Assembly: GCA_963801255.1 (NCBI GenBank)
Contig: CAWDEC010000019.1
Location: 186,001-250,000, forward strand
Length of the DNA: 64,000 bases
Direction of reading: 5' to 3'
From: JAICXG01 sp963801255
Lineage (GTDB): Bacteria > Verrucomicrobiota > Verrucomicrobiia > Chthoniobacterales > UBA10450
This document shows, piece after piece, positions 18,578 through 27,216 of this stretch. The translations under genes and the position numbers were made by a program. The stretch's first letter is position 1, and each line of letters opens with the position of its first letter. The notes under the pieces are model-generated. The model was not told the origin of the DNA, did no database searches, and worked only from the letters and a program-made list of their open reading frames with translations.

Positions 18578-18598
18578 AATTTAGCTTACGATTGTCAA
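18570..18598 (-). promoter_or_regulatory. Predicted sigma-70-type mntH promoter
   Basis: On the minus strand a perfect TTGACA -35 (18593-18598) is followed after 17 bp by TAGCCT (18570-18575), a weak -10. The -10 lies inside the MntR palindrome, which fits repression by steric block. The -10 match is only three of six bases, so the assignment is tentative. Confidence 0.5.
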
Positions 18599-19098
18599 CG
18601 CCCGGTTCTTTTGCTTCGCTCATTGTTGTGTCGTCTGCCGCTGCCAGTTCAGTTCGGAAAAAATCTCCCACGCTTCCCCATCGCCATCCCCGTCGGACGC
18701 GCGAGGAACATTCGCAGGAGACGGCGCAGGATTACGTTGAAATTATCGCCGATCTTATCGGCACGACCGGCGAAGCACGCGTTATCGACCTGGCGCGAAG
18801 GCTCGGAGTCACGCACGTCACCGTCGCTCGCACTATTCAACGACTACAGCGCGAAGGCCTGGTCACGAATCGGCCTTACCGCTCTATTTTCCTCACGGCC
18901 AGCGGGAGCAAGTTGTCGAAGGAATCCCGGCGGCGGCACGAGATTGTCGTACAATTTCTCGAGTCGTTAGGCGTGCCCGCCCACGTCGCACACTCCGATG
19001 CGGAAGGAATTGAGCATCACGTCAGCGCCGAGACCTTGCGGGCTTTTGTCACGCATCTGCGAAAGTCAAAGCGGCCAGACAAGAGACCACTTCGTTAG
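18592..19098 (+). CDS. mntR: MntR/DtxR-family manganese-responsive repressor
   Basis: The C-terminal 125 residues align well with E. coli MntR: DYVEIIADLIGTTGEARVIDLARRLGVTHVTVARTIQRLQREGLV (winged helix), YRSIFLTASGSKLSKESRRRHEIVVQFLESLGV, then DAEGIEHHVSAETL, which carries metal ligands. The longest frame begins at a TTG (18592) lying inside the mntH -35 element, which makes that start doubtful. GTG 18628 is an alternative. The product represses Mn import when Mn is plentiful. The stop overlaps the dciA-like stop on the other strand. Confidence 0.88.
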   Translation: MSTPGSFASLIVVSSAAASSVRKKSPTLPHRHPRRTREEHSQETAQDYVEIIADLIGTTGEARVIDLARRLGVTHVTVARTIQRLQREGLVTNRPYRSIFLTASGSKLSKESRRRHEIVVQFLESLGVPAHVAHSDAEGIEHHVSAETLRAFVTHLRKSKRPDKRPLR

Positions 19099-19478
19099 CC
19101 GAGCCGAAAACGCAGTTCGCGAATCGTTCGTGCGCCGAAGCGCTGCTTTAGTTTGCGGAGAATCTCCGGTTTATTCACTCGCTCCAATTCGTAATGCAAC
19201 GCGGGTTGTAAAACCTGCACGTAGAGCACGCCCTCGCGCAGTGAAACGGGACAGGAATGGGTCGCGTTGAATTCGCCGACGAGCGCCTGCCAGGCAGCCA
19301 AAACCTCTCGTTCCTGCAAACGTTCCTTCAGCCCGAGCTCTTTCATTATCCGGGGCAAAAGTTCCGCGGTCGATTGCGTGCGATCGGGTCGCGGCGGATT
19401 GAAAGACAAGCCTCGCCATTCGGCGATGACGGCGCGGCGAAGCGAAGGAGTCATGAGAATCGGTGAAGCGTGGGCCAC
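19095..19478 (-). CDS. DciA-like DUF721 protein (replicative helicase loader candidate)
   Basis: 127 residues with the DUF721 pattern: LLPRIMKELGLKERLQEREVLAAWQALVGEFNATHSCPVSLREGVLYVQVLQPALHYELERVNKPEILRKLKQRFG. DUF721/DciA proteins load DnaB in bacteria lacking DnaC or DnaI. The gene begins 4 bp after rpoN ends on the same strand, so the two are probably one transcript. An internal ATG at residue 9 is an alternative start. Confidence 0.8.
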   Translation of the reverse strand: MAHASPILMTPSLRRAVIAEWRGLSFNPPRPDRTQSTAELLPRIMKELGLKERLQEREVLAAWQALVGEFNATHSCPVSLREGVLYVQVLQPALHYELERVNKPEILRKLKQRFGARTIRELRFRLG

Positions 19479-19482
19479 CGAT

Positions 19483-20901
19483 TCAATACTTCCTGCGCAT
19501 ATTGCTCGGCAAGATATTTAGCTCCGTCCGATATTTTGCCACCGTGCGGCGCGCGATCGGGATGCCGCGCTGACCGAGGATCTCCACGATTTCCTTGTCG
19601 CTTAAAGGCGCGCTGCCGGACTCGTTTTTTACCAGGCCGAGGATCGCCTCTTTCACACTCGTATTGCTCATCGCTTCGCCGCTCGAAGTTTGATAGCCCG
19701 GCGTGAAAAAATATTTCATCTCGAAAACACCCTGTGGTGTCGCCATATACTTGCCCGAAATGGCGCGGCTCACCGTCGTCTCGTGCACACCAACTGCGTC
19801 GGCGATTTGCACCATGGTCATCGGTTTCAGATGGGCCGTACCGCTTTCGAGAAATTCTTTCTGCCGCGCGACGATCTGGTGCGCGATGTTTGAGATCGTC
19901 TGCTGGCGCTGGTGAATCGATTTGATGAGAAATTTTCCGCTCCTGATTTTGTCGCGGATGTAGTCTTTCACGTCGCCCGCATTACCATCCTGCGCCATGA
20001 TGTCTTTGTAGGTGTTACTGATGCGCAGATGCGGAATCTGTTCGCCGTTGAGGATGATCTGGTATTCACCCTGGATTTTTTCCACAGTGACGTCGGGCAG
20101 GACGTAATTTTGCGGCGCCTCGGCAAAAACCTGCCCGGGACGCGGGTCGAGTTGCGCAATGGAGTTGGCCGCTTTCTGCACCTGCTCGACTGTGAGTCCC
20201 ATGCGGCGTGCGATCTCCGGGAATCGCCGCTTACCGAGATCGACCATATGGTCGGCCACGACCCGATACTCCAGGCTCTTTTCCCGTCCGTCGCGCTTTA
20301 GCTGAATGAGCAAACACTCACGCAAGTCGCGCGCGCCCACGCCCGGGGGATAGAAGCTCTGGATGAGCGTGAGCATGAGCTCGAAATCCTCCTGGGCGAT
20401 ACCCGTGTTCATTGCCATCTCTTCCGGAGTGGTTTGGAGAAAACCATTGTCATCGATGTTGCCGATGATGAGTTCGGCGGTCTTGCGATCGTCGCTGCTC
20501 AGCGCGGTCTGGTTGAGCTGACCCACGAGATGCTGTTGCAGCGTTTCCTGGGTCGCGATGGAATCGAAAAAGAATTGCCGCTTTTCTTCGTCCTCCCTCG
20601 AGCGGCCGCTGTAGCTGCTCGATTGTGCCATGTAATCGCGCCATTCATCATCCAGCTTGGCGAGCTGATCGAATTCCTCTTTGAAATTATCTGTGGGCTC
20701 GGCCTCGGTCGCCTGGCGTTCCTCCTCCGTCGTTGGTTCGCTCGTTTCTTCCAGCACCGGATTCGTTTCCATCTCCTGCTGGACGAGATTGCGCAGCTCG
20801 AGAAGCGGCGCCTGAAGGATGAGCAAACTTTGCTGGAGTTGCGGGGCAAGGACCTGCTGCAGAGAAAGATTCTGCGATTGATACATCCCTGGACCGGCCA
20901 T
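19483..20901 (-). CDS. rpoN: RNA polymerase sigma-54 factor
   Basis: The start is placed at ATG 20901, giving about 472 residues, because sigma-54 region I begins right there (YQSQNLSLQQVLAPQLQQSLLILQAPLLELRNLVQQEMETNPVLEE). The frame is open 138 bp further upstream without homology. An acidic region II follows, then the core-binding region with LDPRPGQVF. HETTVSRAISGKYMATPQGVFEMKYFF is the promoter-binding HTH. The C-terminal RpoN box reads ARRTVAKYRTELNILPSN. It is needed for enhancer-dependent transcription. Confidence 0.96.
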   Translation of the reverse strand: MAGPGMYQSQNLSLQQVLAPQLQQSLLILQAPLLELRNLVQQEMETNPVLEETSEPTTEEERQATEAEPTDNFKEEFDQLAKLDDEWRDYMAQSSSYSGRSREDEEKRQFFFDSIATQETLQQHLVGQLNQTALSSDDRKTAELIIGNIDDNGFLQTTPEEMAMNTGIAQEDFELMLTLIQSFYPPGVGARDLRECLLIQLKRDGREKSLEYRVVADHMVDLGKRRFPEIARRMGLTVEQVQKAANSIAQLDPRPGQVFAEAPQNYVLPDVTVEKIQGEYQIILNGEQIPHLRISNTYKDIMAQDGNAGDVKDYIRDKIRSGKFLIKSIHQRQQTISNIAHQIVARQKEFLESGTAHLKPMTMVQIADAVGVHETTVSRAISGKYMATPQGVFEMKYFFTPGYQTSSGEAMSNTSVKEAILGLVKNESGSAPLSDKEIVEILGQRGIPIARRTVAKYRTELNILPSNMRRKY

Positions 20902-21013
20902 ATGGGCGAAGGGTAACGTCGAGCCCTCTGATCGCAAGCAGTTTTCGCGCCGCGCCCGTCGCGCTTCCACGCGGGAACGTGACTTGCTTCGTATCCGGAA
21001 CGGAAGATTCCTT

Positions 21014-21244
21014 ATGAAAAACATTATTCTCATTGGCATGCTGGTAGTTCTGGCCAGCTCAATCGGCGCCCAGGCGCCTGCGCCGATTACAAGCGATCAG
21101 CAACATTTGGATGCGCTCCTGCAACAGGTGCAGGCGCAACAGCGCCAGATCGCGGAGAACCAGGCAAACATCGATGCCAAGTTGGCGTCCCTGGCCGAAG
21201 CCATTCGTGTCGCGCGTATTTATGCCAGCCGGGGAGGTCACTAG
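21014..21244 (+). CDS. Small secreted coiled-coil protein
   Basis: ATG 21014 is preferred to the upstream TTG because it begins a clean signal peptide (MKNIILIGMLVVLASSIGAQ). The mature part, about 57 residues, is a Gln-rich heptad-like helix (LDALLQQVQAQQRQIAENQANIDAKLASLAEAIRVA). No family is recognised. It is followed 1 bp later by a second small secreted protein with the same AQxPAPI start to its mature region, which suggests distant duplication. It is divergent from rpoN. Confidence 0.7.
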   Translation: MKNIILIGMLVVLASSIGAQAPAPITSDQQHLDALLQQVQAQQRQIAENQANIDAKLASLAEAIRVARIYASRGGH

Positions 21245-21245
21245 A

Positions 21246-21536
21246 ATGAAACTCGTCAGTTTGGCTCTGGTTGTCTTTCTTGGGGCGATGAACATGTCAG
21301 TCCGCGCGCAGACGCCCGCGCCGATTGTAGTTCAGGCTGCCACACCCGCTCAGGCCGCTACTGCGGTAGCTCCGCCCGCCTCAAATGTCACGGAGCCAGC
21401 GGCAGCAATTGGACTGCTTCAGGAGATGCAGGTGACCAACGCTGATGTGCTGAAGAAACAGGAGGCTGCTCTCGCCACCCTCGATGAGTTACAGAAGGCG
21501 GCTGAGGAGTTAAAAATCTTCAGCAAACGCGGCTAA
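21246..21536 (+). CDS. Small secreted Ala-rich helical protein
   Basis: 96 residues. The signal peptide MKLVSLALVVFLGAMNMSVRAQ is followed by an Ala/Pro/Thr-rich linker and a helical segment (LLQEMQVTNADVLKKQEAALATLDELQKAAEELKIF). The start follows the previous stop by 1 bp, so co-translation is likely. The mature start AQTPAPI resembles AQAPAPI of the neighbour. The function is unknown. Confidence 0.7.
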   Translation: MKLVSLALVVFLGAMNMSVRAQTPAPIVVQAATPAQAATAVAPPASNVTEPAAAIGLLQEMQVTNADVLKKQEAALATLDELQKAAEELKIFSKRG

Positions 21537-21649
21537 CGAGTCTGCCGATTCTGTTCCTCTCATCCTCCACCAAAAGCGTCGCTTTCCCTCGCATTGGCAG
21601 GGTGCAATTTGCCAGCAACCTGCTTAGGTTGCAGCCCCGTCCATCTCCG

Positions 21650-23650
21650 ATGAATAACGAACTAAGCGCCGCTGAAGACATTGCTGCCGCCGCCGAGGCG
21701 CCGCACGCTCACCAAGGTTCGCCCATGACTGAGCTGGAACGCATTCGGCATTCCTGCGCCCACGTTTTGGCCACCGCCATTCTGCGGCTATGGCCGGAAG
21801 CGCAATTCGCTGCCGGGCCGCCGGTCGAGAACGGCTTCTATTACGACGTCGAGCTGGACCACCGCATTTCGCCGGAAGACTTCGAGAGAATCGAGGCTGA
21901 GATGAAAAAGGAGACCAAGGCCAATCATCCTTTTCAACGCAGCGTCGTGACTCGCGACGAAGCGATCGCGCTGGCAAAGCGCGGTGAGCTAGCCTCGTTA
22001 GGCACACGTGACCAGCCGTCGAAATTCAAGCTCGATATCGTCGAGAACATTCCACCGGATGAAGAAATCTCGCTCTATCGCAATGGCGATTTCCTTGACC
22101 TTTGCGCGGGGCCACACGTCATGCGCACTGGCAACATCGGTGCCTTTCGCCTGACGAACGTCGCCAGCGCCTACTACAAAGGGGACGAGCGGAACCCGCA
22201 GCTCCAACGCATCTATGGCACTGCCTTCAAGAACAAGACCCAGCTCGACGAATACTTCGCCATGCTGGAGGAAGCGAAGAAGCGCGACCATCGTAAGCTC
22301 GGGAAGGAGCTGGAGCTATTTACCTTCGATGACGATGTCGGTCCCGGTCTTCCGCTCTGGCTGCCGCGCGGCGCCGCAATCATCGAAGAGTTAGAGAAGC
22401 TGGCGAAGGAAACGGAGTTCGTTGCGGGTTATGAACGAGTTAGGACGACTAATCTGGCGCGAGAAAGCCTATATCTAAAGAGCGGGCACTTACCTTACTA
22501 TGCGGAGTCCATGTTTCCGCCGATGGAGCTGGTTACGGAGGGCGCCGATGCAAGACGACCCATGCATCGCCCGGAGATGTTTCGGGAGTTGCTTGAAAAA
22601 CCTCTAACTCGCGAAGCTTTGGATGATATTCTCGCCAAAGCGGAAGAGATACGGTCGGAGTTACCGACGGATCGCTATTACCTAAAAGCGATGAACTGCC
22701 CGCATCATCATAAGCTTTACGCCGCGTTACCACGGAGTTATCGCGACCTGCCGCTTCGCCTGGCCGAATATGGCTTTTGTCATCGATACGAGCAAAGTGG
22801 CGAACTCTTCGGCCTCATGCGGGTACGTTCCTTGCAGATGAACGACGCGCATATCTACTGCACTCCCGAGCAGTTCGAGAGTGAGTTCAATGCTGTCAAT
22901 CAACTCTATCTCACCTACTTCAAGCTTTTTGGGATCGAGAGATACGTCATGCGTTTCTCGACTCATGAGCCGGCCAAGCTTGGACAGAAGTTCGTGGATG
23001 AGCCGGAGCTATGGAAGCAAACCGAAGATATGGTTCGGGGCGTCTTAAAACGCAGCGGTATCAATTACGTCGAAGTCCCTAACGAAGCCGCCTTCTACGG
23101 TCCGAAAATTGATGTCCAGGTCTGGAGCGCGATCGGACGCGAGTTTACCATCGCCACCAACCAGGTCGACTTTGCCCAGCCGAGACGTTTCGATCTGACC
23201 TACAAGGACAGGGATAACACGGATAAGACTCCGCTCTGTATCCATCGCGCACCGTTAGGCACTCACGAGCGGTTCATCGGGTTTCTGATCGAACATTACG
23301 CCGGTAACTTCCCGCTCTGGCTGAATCCTGAACAGGTTCGTATCCTTCCCATCGGCGATGAACCGGAACTCGTCAGTTATTCGCGTCAGATTCTGGATGA
23401 GCTGCGGGCTCGGCAAGTCCGCGCCACGCTCGACGATTCCAGTGACAAGATTAACGGCAAAATCCAGCGCGCCGAGCAGATGAAAGTCCACACCATGCTG
23501 GTTATCGGCAAGCGCGACCTGGAGGCCAGCGCGGTTAGCGTTCGCGTGCACGGAAAAGGCAACCTTGGCGCGAGGCCAAGAGACGAAGTCATCGCCAACA
23601 TTCTTCTCGCGATTCAGCAACGATCTTCCGAGATGACTGTGAAAGCCTAA
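21650..23650 (+). CDS. thrS: Threonyl-tRNA synthetase lacking the N-terminal TGS domain
   Basis: ATG 21650 gives 666 residues. The protein begins almost at once with the editing domain (HSCAHVLATAILRLWP, with the HxxxH pair, and CAGPH). The class II core follows: motif 2 FCHRYEQSGELFGLMRVR, the zinc ligands in MNCPHHH, NDAHIYC and CIHRA, and then the anticodon-binding domain. The usual about 60-residue TGS domain is absent. An insert of about 40 residues (VTEGADARRP to RSELPTD) sits just before MNCP. It charges tRNA-Thr and clears mis-attached Ser. Confidence 0.94.
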   Translation: MNNELSAAEDIAAAAEAPHAHQGSPMTELERIRHSCAHVLATAILRLWPEAQFAAGPPVENGFYYDVELDHRISPEDFERIEAEMKKETKANHPFQRSVVTRDEAIALAKRGELASLGTRDQPSKFKLDIVENIPPDEEISLYRNGDFLDLCAGPHVMRTGNIGAFRLTNVASAYYKGDERNPQLQRIYGTAFKNKTQLDEYFAMLEEAKKRDHRKLGKELELFTFDDDVGPGLPLWLPRGAAIIEELEKLAKETEFVAGYERVRTTNLARESLYLKSGHLPYYAESMFPPMELVTEGADARRPMHRPEMFRELLEKPLTREALDDILAKAEEIRSELPTDRYYLKAMNCPHHHKLYAALPRSYRDLPLRLAEYGFCHRYEQSGELFGLMRVRSLQMNDAHIYCTPEQFESEFNAVNQLYLTYFKLFGIERYVMRFSTHEPAKLGQKFVDEPELWKQTEDMVRGVLKRSGINYVEVPNEAAFYGPKIDVQVWSAIGREFTIATNQVDFAQPRRFDLTYKDRDNTDKTPLCIHRAPLGTHERFIGFLIEHYAGNFPLWLNPEQVRILPIGDEPELVSYSRQILDELRARQVRATLDDSSDKINGKIQRAEQMKVHTMLVIGKRDLEASAVSVRVHGKGNLGARPRDEVIANILLAIQQRSSEMTVKA

Positions 23651-23654
23651 GTCG

Positions 23655-24089
23655 TTACTGCGACTTGGCCCAAATCGCGGTGCGACCGAGAAACGGCATC
23701 CCGAGAATGAAGCCGCGCAGGGTGAGCTTGTCGCCTTCGAAGGTGACTCGGCAATCGTAGGTCTTACCGTTCTTTGGATCGTAGATGCGTCCGCCTTTGT
23801 AACTATTTGGGTCGTCGGTTTTGTGCAGGGCGTGCAGGATAACGAGTCCGAGGGTAGGACGATCGCGTTGGGTTGGATCGGGATTATTCTTGTCCACCTT
23901 TGGTTTGCCCTCGACATTCGGTTCCTTGAGCCAGACGATTTTTGCCTCGAAACTGGAGCCTTCCTGATAAATCTCCACTTTGGCGTCGCCCTCCTGGTTT
24001 AACCAAAGGCCGCAAAGTTGATCTCGCGGCGCGTCGGCCGCGACAAGTAACAGCCCGAGCAAGCCAGCAATAACTTTCGCGTAGCGCAT
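23655..24089 (-). CDS. DUF2147 exported protein
   Basis: 144 residues with an N-terminal hydrophobic export signal. It carries the DUF2147 pattern: LCGLWLNQEGDAKVEIYQ, FEAKIVWLKEPN, GLVILHALHK, YKGGRIYDPKNGKTYDCRVTFEGDKLTLRGFILGMPFLGRTAIW. Members are small periplasmic lipocalin-like beta proteins of unknown role. It is convergent with thrS, 4 bp apart. Confidence 0.85.
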   Translation of the reverse strand: MRYAKVIAGLLGLLLVAADAPRDQLCGLWLNQEGDAKVEIYQEGSSFEAKIVWLKEPNVEGKPKVDKNNPDPTQRDRPTLGLVILHALHKTDDPNSYKGGRIYDPKNGKTYDCRVTFEGDKLTLRGFILGMPFLGRTAIWAKSQ

Positions 24090-24171
24090 TGGGCAGCGTT
24101 AAACGCGAATGCCAGTGTGCCGCAAGCATGACTTGCTTAGCCTGACGAACGCAAACCCCGTGGTCATGCGT

Positions 24172-25104
24172 TCAGAATTCGCCCTGAAAAACGAGGGAGC
24201 CGTAAGGTGCGCCCTCCTCGTAGTGATAACGCACCTCCGTGCGATGGAAATCGAACTGCCGATAAGGCGCGTATCCGCCTTCGAGAGTAAAGGTGAGCGC
24301 AGAATTAATTTTCCAGGAAAGGCCCGCCCCGGCGCGCACTTCTTCATAGCTTAGCCAGGCGTTGTTGAGAGCGGTATCGCCATGGCTGTCGCCGAAGTGA
24401 TCATCGACCCGGAAAGTGTTGGCCTTGATGTTAGCTCCGGCGTAGAGCGTGGCGCTGCGGCTCAATTCGTATTCGAGTCGCGGCGCAGGCAGGACGGCGT
24501 TCAAGACCCATTGCGGGGCAAACTTCCAGCGAATCCCACCGCCGGGCAAAACCGGATAATGGCCTTGCAGGTTTACCCCAATGCCGAGCACAAGTTGCAG
24601 TTCCGGACTGTAAATGTAGGTGCCGCCAAGAATGAAAGGGACGTTAAAGGAATCGCCGTCGAGATGGTTAAAGGTCGTGCCATAAAAACCAGGCTGAGCT
24701 TCGAAGCGAACAAGGATCGAATCGGAAAATTTTGTGTCGAGCCCAACGACAGAATTGGTCGCCTGCAAAGTGTTCGGTAACTGCTGACCGCCATCGGGGA
24801 AGCCAAACGAATAGCGTTCCCATTGCGCCCCAAGGCGCAAAATTCCAAAGCTGACGCGCGGCGCGTAAACGAAAAGGAGGTTGGAGTAGTATTCGTCGAA
24901 ATTGTTGACAGCGCGCTGGCCGCGGGCCACGTCGGCCCCGCCAAGATAAGCCTGTTCGATGGCAAACTCGGCCGAGAATCGATAAGGCTCCTCCACCACC
25001 GGTTCGTTAGGCGGCGTCGCAGATTGTTTGTCTTCGCCGGCGAAAAGTGAGAGCGCCAGCGCACTGCAGAGCAAATCGAGCAGGATGAAAAGGCGTAATG
25101 TCAT
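24172..25104 (-). CDS. DUF6268-like outer-membrane beta-barrel protein (copy 1)
   Basis: ATG 25104 gives 310 residues with a signal peptide (MTLRLFILLDLLCSALALSLFAG); the frame is open upstream only as a shadow of the next gene. Alternating hydrophobic/aromatic strands and a terminal Phe (LVFQGEF) suggest a barrel. The middle holds PGFYGTTFNHLDGDSFNVPFILGGTYIYSPELQLVLGIGV and the LPAPRLEYELSRSATLYAGANI stretch. The counterpart at 29430-30341 has PGFYTQNDIGISSFDMPISLGRIFVV and LPDPKIVYSVSDKLDLYLGGEL, so the two are paralogues. Its start overlaps the stop of the upstream secreted-protein gene (ATGA). Confidence 0.75.
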   Translation of the reverse strand: MTLRLFILLDLLCSALALSLFAGEDKQSATPPNEPVVEEPYRFSAEFAIEQAYLGGADVARGQRAVNNFDEYYSNLLFVYAPRVSFGILRLGAQWERYSFGFPDGGQQLPNTLQATNSVVGLDTKFSDSILVRFEAQPGFYGTTFNHLDGDSFNVPFILGGTYIYSPELQLVLGIGVNLQGHYPVLPGGGIRWKFAPQWVLNAVLPAPRLEYELSRSATLYAGANIKANTFRVDDHFGDSHGDTALNNAWLSYEEVRAGAGLSWKINSALTFTLEGGYAPYRQFDFHRTEVRYHYEEGAPYGSLVFQGEF

Positions 25105-26108
25105 CGTGAAGCTTCGCGTTGAACGATGGTAGCGGCCTTCAAAATATCCTTGCGCATTGCCGACTCGGAAGCGAGACGCTCGACCCCGTGAAGGTCGCCT
25201 AACGAGTTGGCGGAAATGAAATCGCCCCGCCAGATGAGAGTGGCAGCGCGCCCGCCGAGATCGATGGGCCAGAGCTGGTAAAGAGTCAGTGCGACGTTGT
25301 AGCCGCCGCTTGCATAATAGAGGCCGTCGGCGATTTGCGCGCCGCCGCCGGAAGTCGAGCGGGTGTAAGAAGCACCGAGGGTGAGCACACCATCGCTTTC
25401 GACCTGCAGCAGCTCCCAATAAAGATCGGGTCGGAGTGAACCTTTGCCGCCGATGAGACCGGTGTTGCCGAGAAATCCGCCAAACTGGCGATTGACCTTG
25501 GGTTGCTGCCTAACGAGCGCGGAAAATTCCTGTCCCGGCTGAATCGGATTGCGCGTGTGACTGTAGGGGGCTTCACCCGCCGCCCCGCGCGCCACGAAAT
25601 CCTGGGCGCGTTTCGCGAGCAGATTTGTCCAAAAGGCAAAAACAGGTTGGCCGTTGGAATACTTCTGAGCTTCGTCCTGGCTAATCTGGAGTTCTGGCGA
25701 CATTTTCTTCGTCGCCTGGCTCAATGACTCGACTGCGCCATTGTTAGGCGGATTGGTCAGCCCGGAAAAGTTTGACGCGGTTGGCGAGGCCGGCAGATCG
25801 GAATGGAGAAACACTTTGAGCTCGCGATGTTCGGTCGGGCTAAATTGCTTCATCCGAGCCATGACCTGCGCGGGCGGCTTCGGAACGACGAAACAACTCT
25901 GGGAGGAAAGGTAGCGTGCTGTGCTCATCGGCGCGCCGGTCGCGGTTTTAATCTGGCCTTTCGCCAGCTCGGCGAGATCGATTTTGCCGAAGACGGAAAA
26001 CTCCGCCATTTCTGTGACCGCATCGGCGGCGCGCCCGACGAGCGGCCAGGTAAGAAGCAAGGCGATGACGAACAGGAGAGAGCGTTGCCGGATCAACTTC
26101 ATATGCAA
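25101..26108 (-). CDS. Secreted protein of unknown family (partner copy 1)
   Basis: 335 residues with a signal peptide ending near GRAADA. Landmarks are KIDLAELAKGQIKT, ARYLSSQSCFVVPKPPAQVMARM and ALTLYQLWPIDLGGRAATLIWRGDFISAN. The same landmarks occur in order in the 28409-29410 product (LDLARLKQGEIVV, HLQSSYFVRAPLATVGNAL, SIDLYQLWPVENGTLVWQASFVSA), so they are paralogues. No known family is recognised. It is translationally coupled (ATGA) to the downstream beta-barrel gene. A 9-mer copy lies in its upstream region. Confidence 0.72.
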   Translation of the reverse strand: MHMKLIRQRSLLFVIALLLTWPLVGRAADAVTEMAEFSVFGKIDLAELAKGQIKTATGAPMSTARYLSSQSCFVVPKPPAQVMARMKQFSPTEHRELKVFLHSDLPASPTASNFSGLTNPPNNGAVESLSQATKKMSPELQISQDEAQKYSNGQPVFAFWTNLLAKRAQDFVARGAAGEAPYSHTRNPIQPGQEFSALVRQQPKVNRQFGGFLGNTGLIGGKGSLRPDLYWELLQVESDGVLTLGASYTRSTSGGGAQIADGLYYASGGYNVALTLYQLWPIDLGGRAATLIWRGDFISANSLGDLHGVERLASESAMRKDILKAATIVQREASR

Positions 26109-26262
26109 AGGAAAACGCGCCTAACGAAAGACACAGTCGTGTTCCCCCAAGTCTTGAGCGAATGTGTCGCCTGTCAACGAGAAGCAATGATGCGGTCTTG
26201 CAAAGGCGACGCTTTTTCCTAGGGAGAGACCGAATGGATATCGGGAGACGTTTCCTTTTCGA

Positions 26263-27216
26263 ATGAGCGACACGATCATTTGCCTCGATGGCCTAACGAA
26301 AACCTACGGAGATTTGGAGGCAGTGCGCGATCTCTCCTTTCGGATCCATCGTGGAGAAATTTTTGGTTTTCTGGGCGCGAATGGGGCGGGCAAGACGACC
26401 ACCATGAGGATGCTTTGCGGGCTGGTGCGACCGACCGCAGGCGAGGCGACGATCGATGGCCTGGATGTCTGGCGCCAGCGTTATGTGGTGCGGTCCAAGT
26501 TTGGTTACATGGCACAGAGGTTCAGTCTTTATCGGGACCTGACGGTGCTGGAGAACATCCGTTTCTTCGCCGGCGCCTATCATGTCCCGCCTAACGAAGT
26601 CCTGAAACGAATCGCGCGTATCCTCGAGCAGATCGATCTAAGAGCAAAACGCGATGTAGCGGCGGGAAGTCTTTCTGGCGGGATGCGCCAGCTGCTTGCT
26701 CTGGGTTGTGCGCTAGTGCACCAGCCGCCACTGCTTTTTCTCGACGAACCAACGTCCGGCCTCGATCCCGTGCACCGCCAACAAATGTGGGATCTGCTTT
26801 ACGAACTGAGCAGCAGCGGGATTACCATTTTCGTAACCACTCACTATATGGACGAGGCGGCGCGCTGTACCGAAGTGGGATTTTTGCATGAGGGCCGGCT
26901 GCTGGCGAAGGCGCCGCCCCGCGCGCTCAAGGGAACCTTTAAGGCAAAGGTGCTCGAGCTCGACGCCAAACCGGCGATGCACGCACTGATTAAGCTGCGA
27001 GAAATCCCGGGCGTACTCGGGGTCTCGCTGCGCAGCGGAAGTCTGCGCGTTTATGCGCCGGAAGCTGAAAGGCTTCTCGCGGAATGGCAGCGGGAATGGC
27101 CGTTTCCCGAGATCCAATTGCTCGGCGCTCGCTGGGGCGAGCCCGACATGGAAGATGTTTTTACGGCTTACTCGCAAGGTTACCACGCCATGCTCAATCC
27201 AGGAGCCATCCAGTGA
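26263..27216 (+). CDS. ABC transporter ATP-binding protein (ABC-2 exporter type)
   Basis: 317 residues with Walker A GANGAGKTTT, Q-loop YMAQRFSLY, signature LSGGMRQLL, Walker B LLFLDEPTSGLDP and the H-loop VTTHYMDEA. A C-terminal about 80-residue extension follows the NBD, as in DrrA/YhiH-type drug or lipid exporters. It overlaps the permease gene (GTGA), so the two are translated together. It is divergent from the secreted-protein/beta-barrel pair on its left, with 154 bp between. Confidence 0.93.
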   Translation: MSDTIICLDGLTKTYGDLEAVRDLSFRIHRGEIFGFLGANGAGKTTTMRMLCGLVRPTAGEATIDGLDVWRQRYVVRSKFGYMAQRFSLYRDLTVLENIRFFAGAYHVPPNEVLKRIARILEQIDLRAKRDVAAGSLSGGMRQLLALGCALVHQPPLLFLDEPTSGLDPVHRQQMWDLLYELSSSGITIFVTTHYMDEAARCTEVGFLHEGRLLAKAPPRALKGTFKAKVLELDAKPAMHALIKLREIPGVLGVSLRSGSLRVYAPEAERLLAEWQREWPFPEIQLLGARWGEPDMEDVFTAYSQGYHAMLNPGAIQ

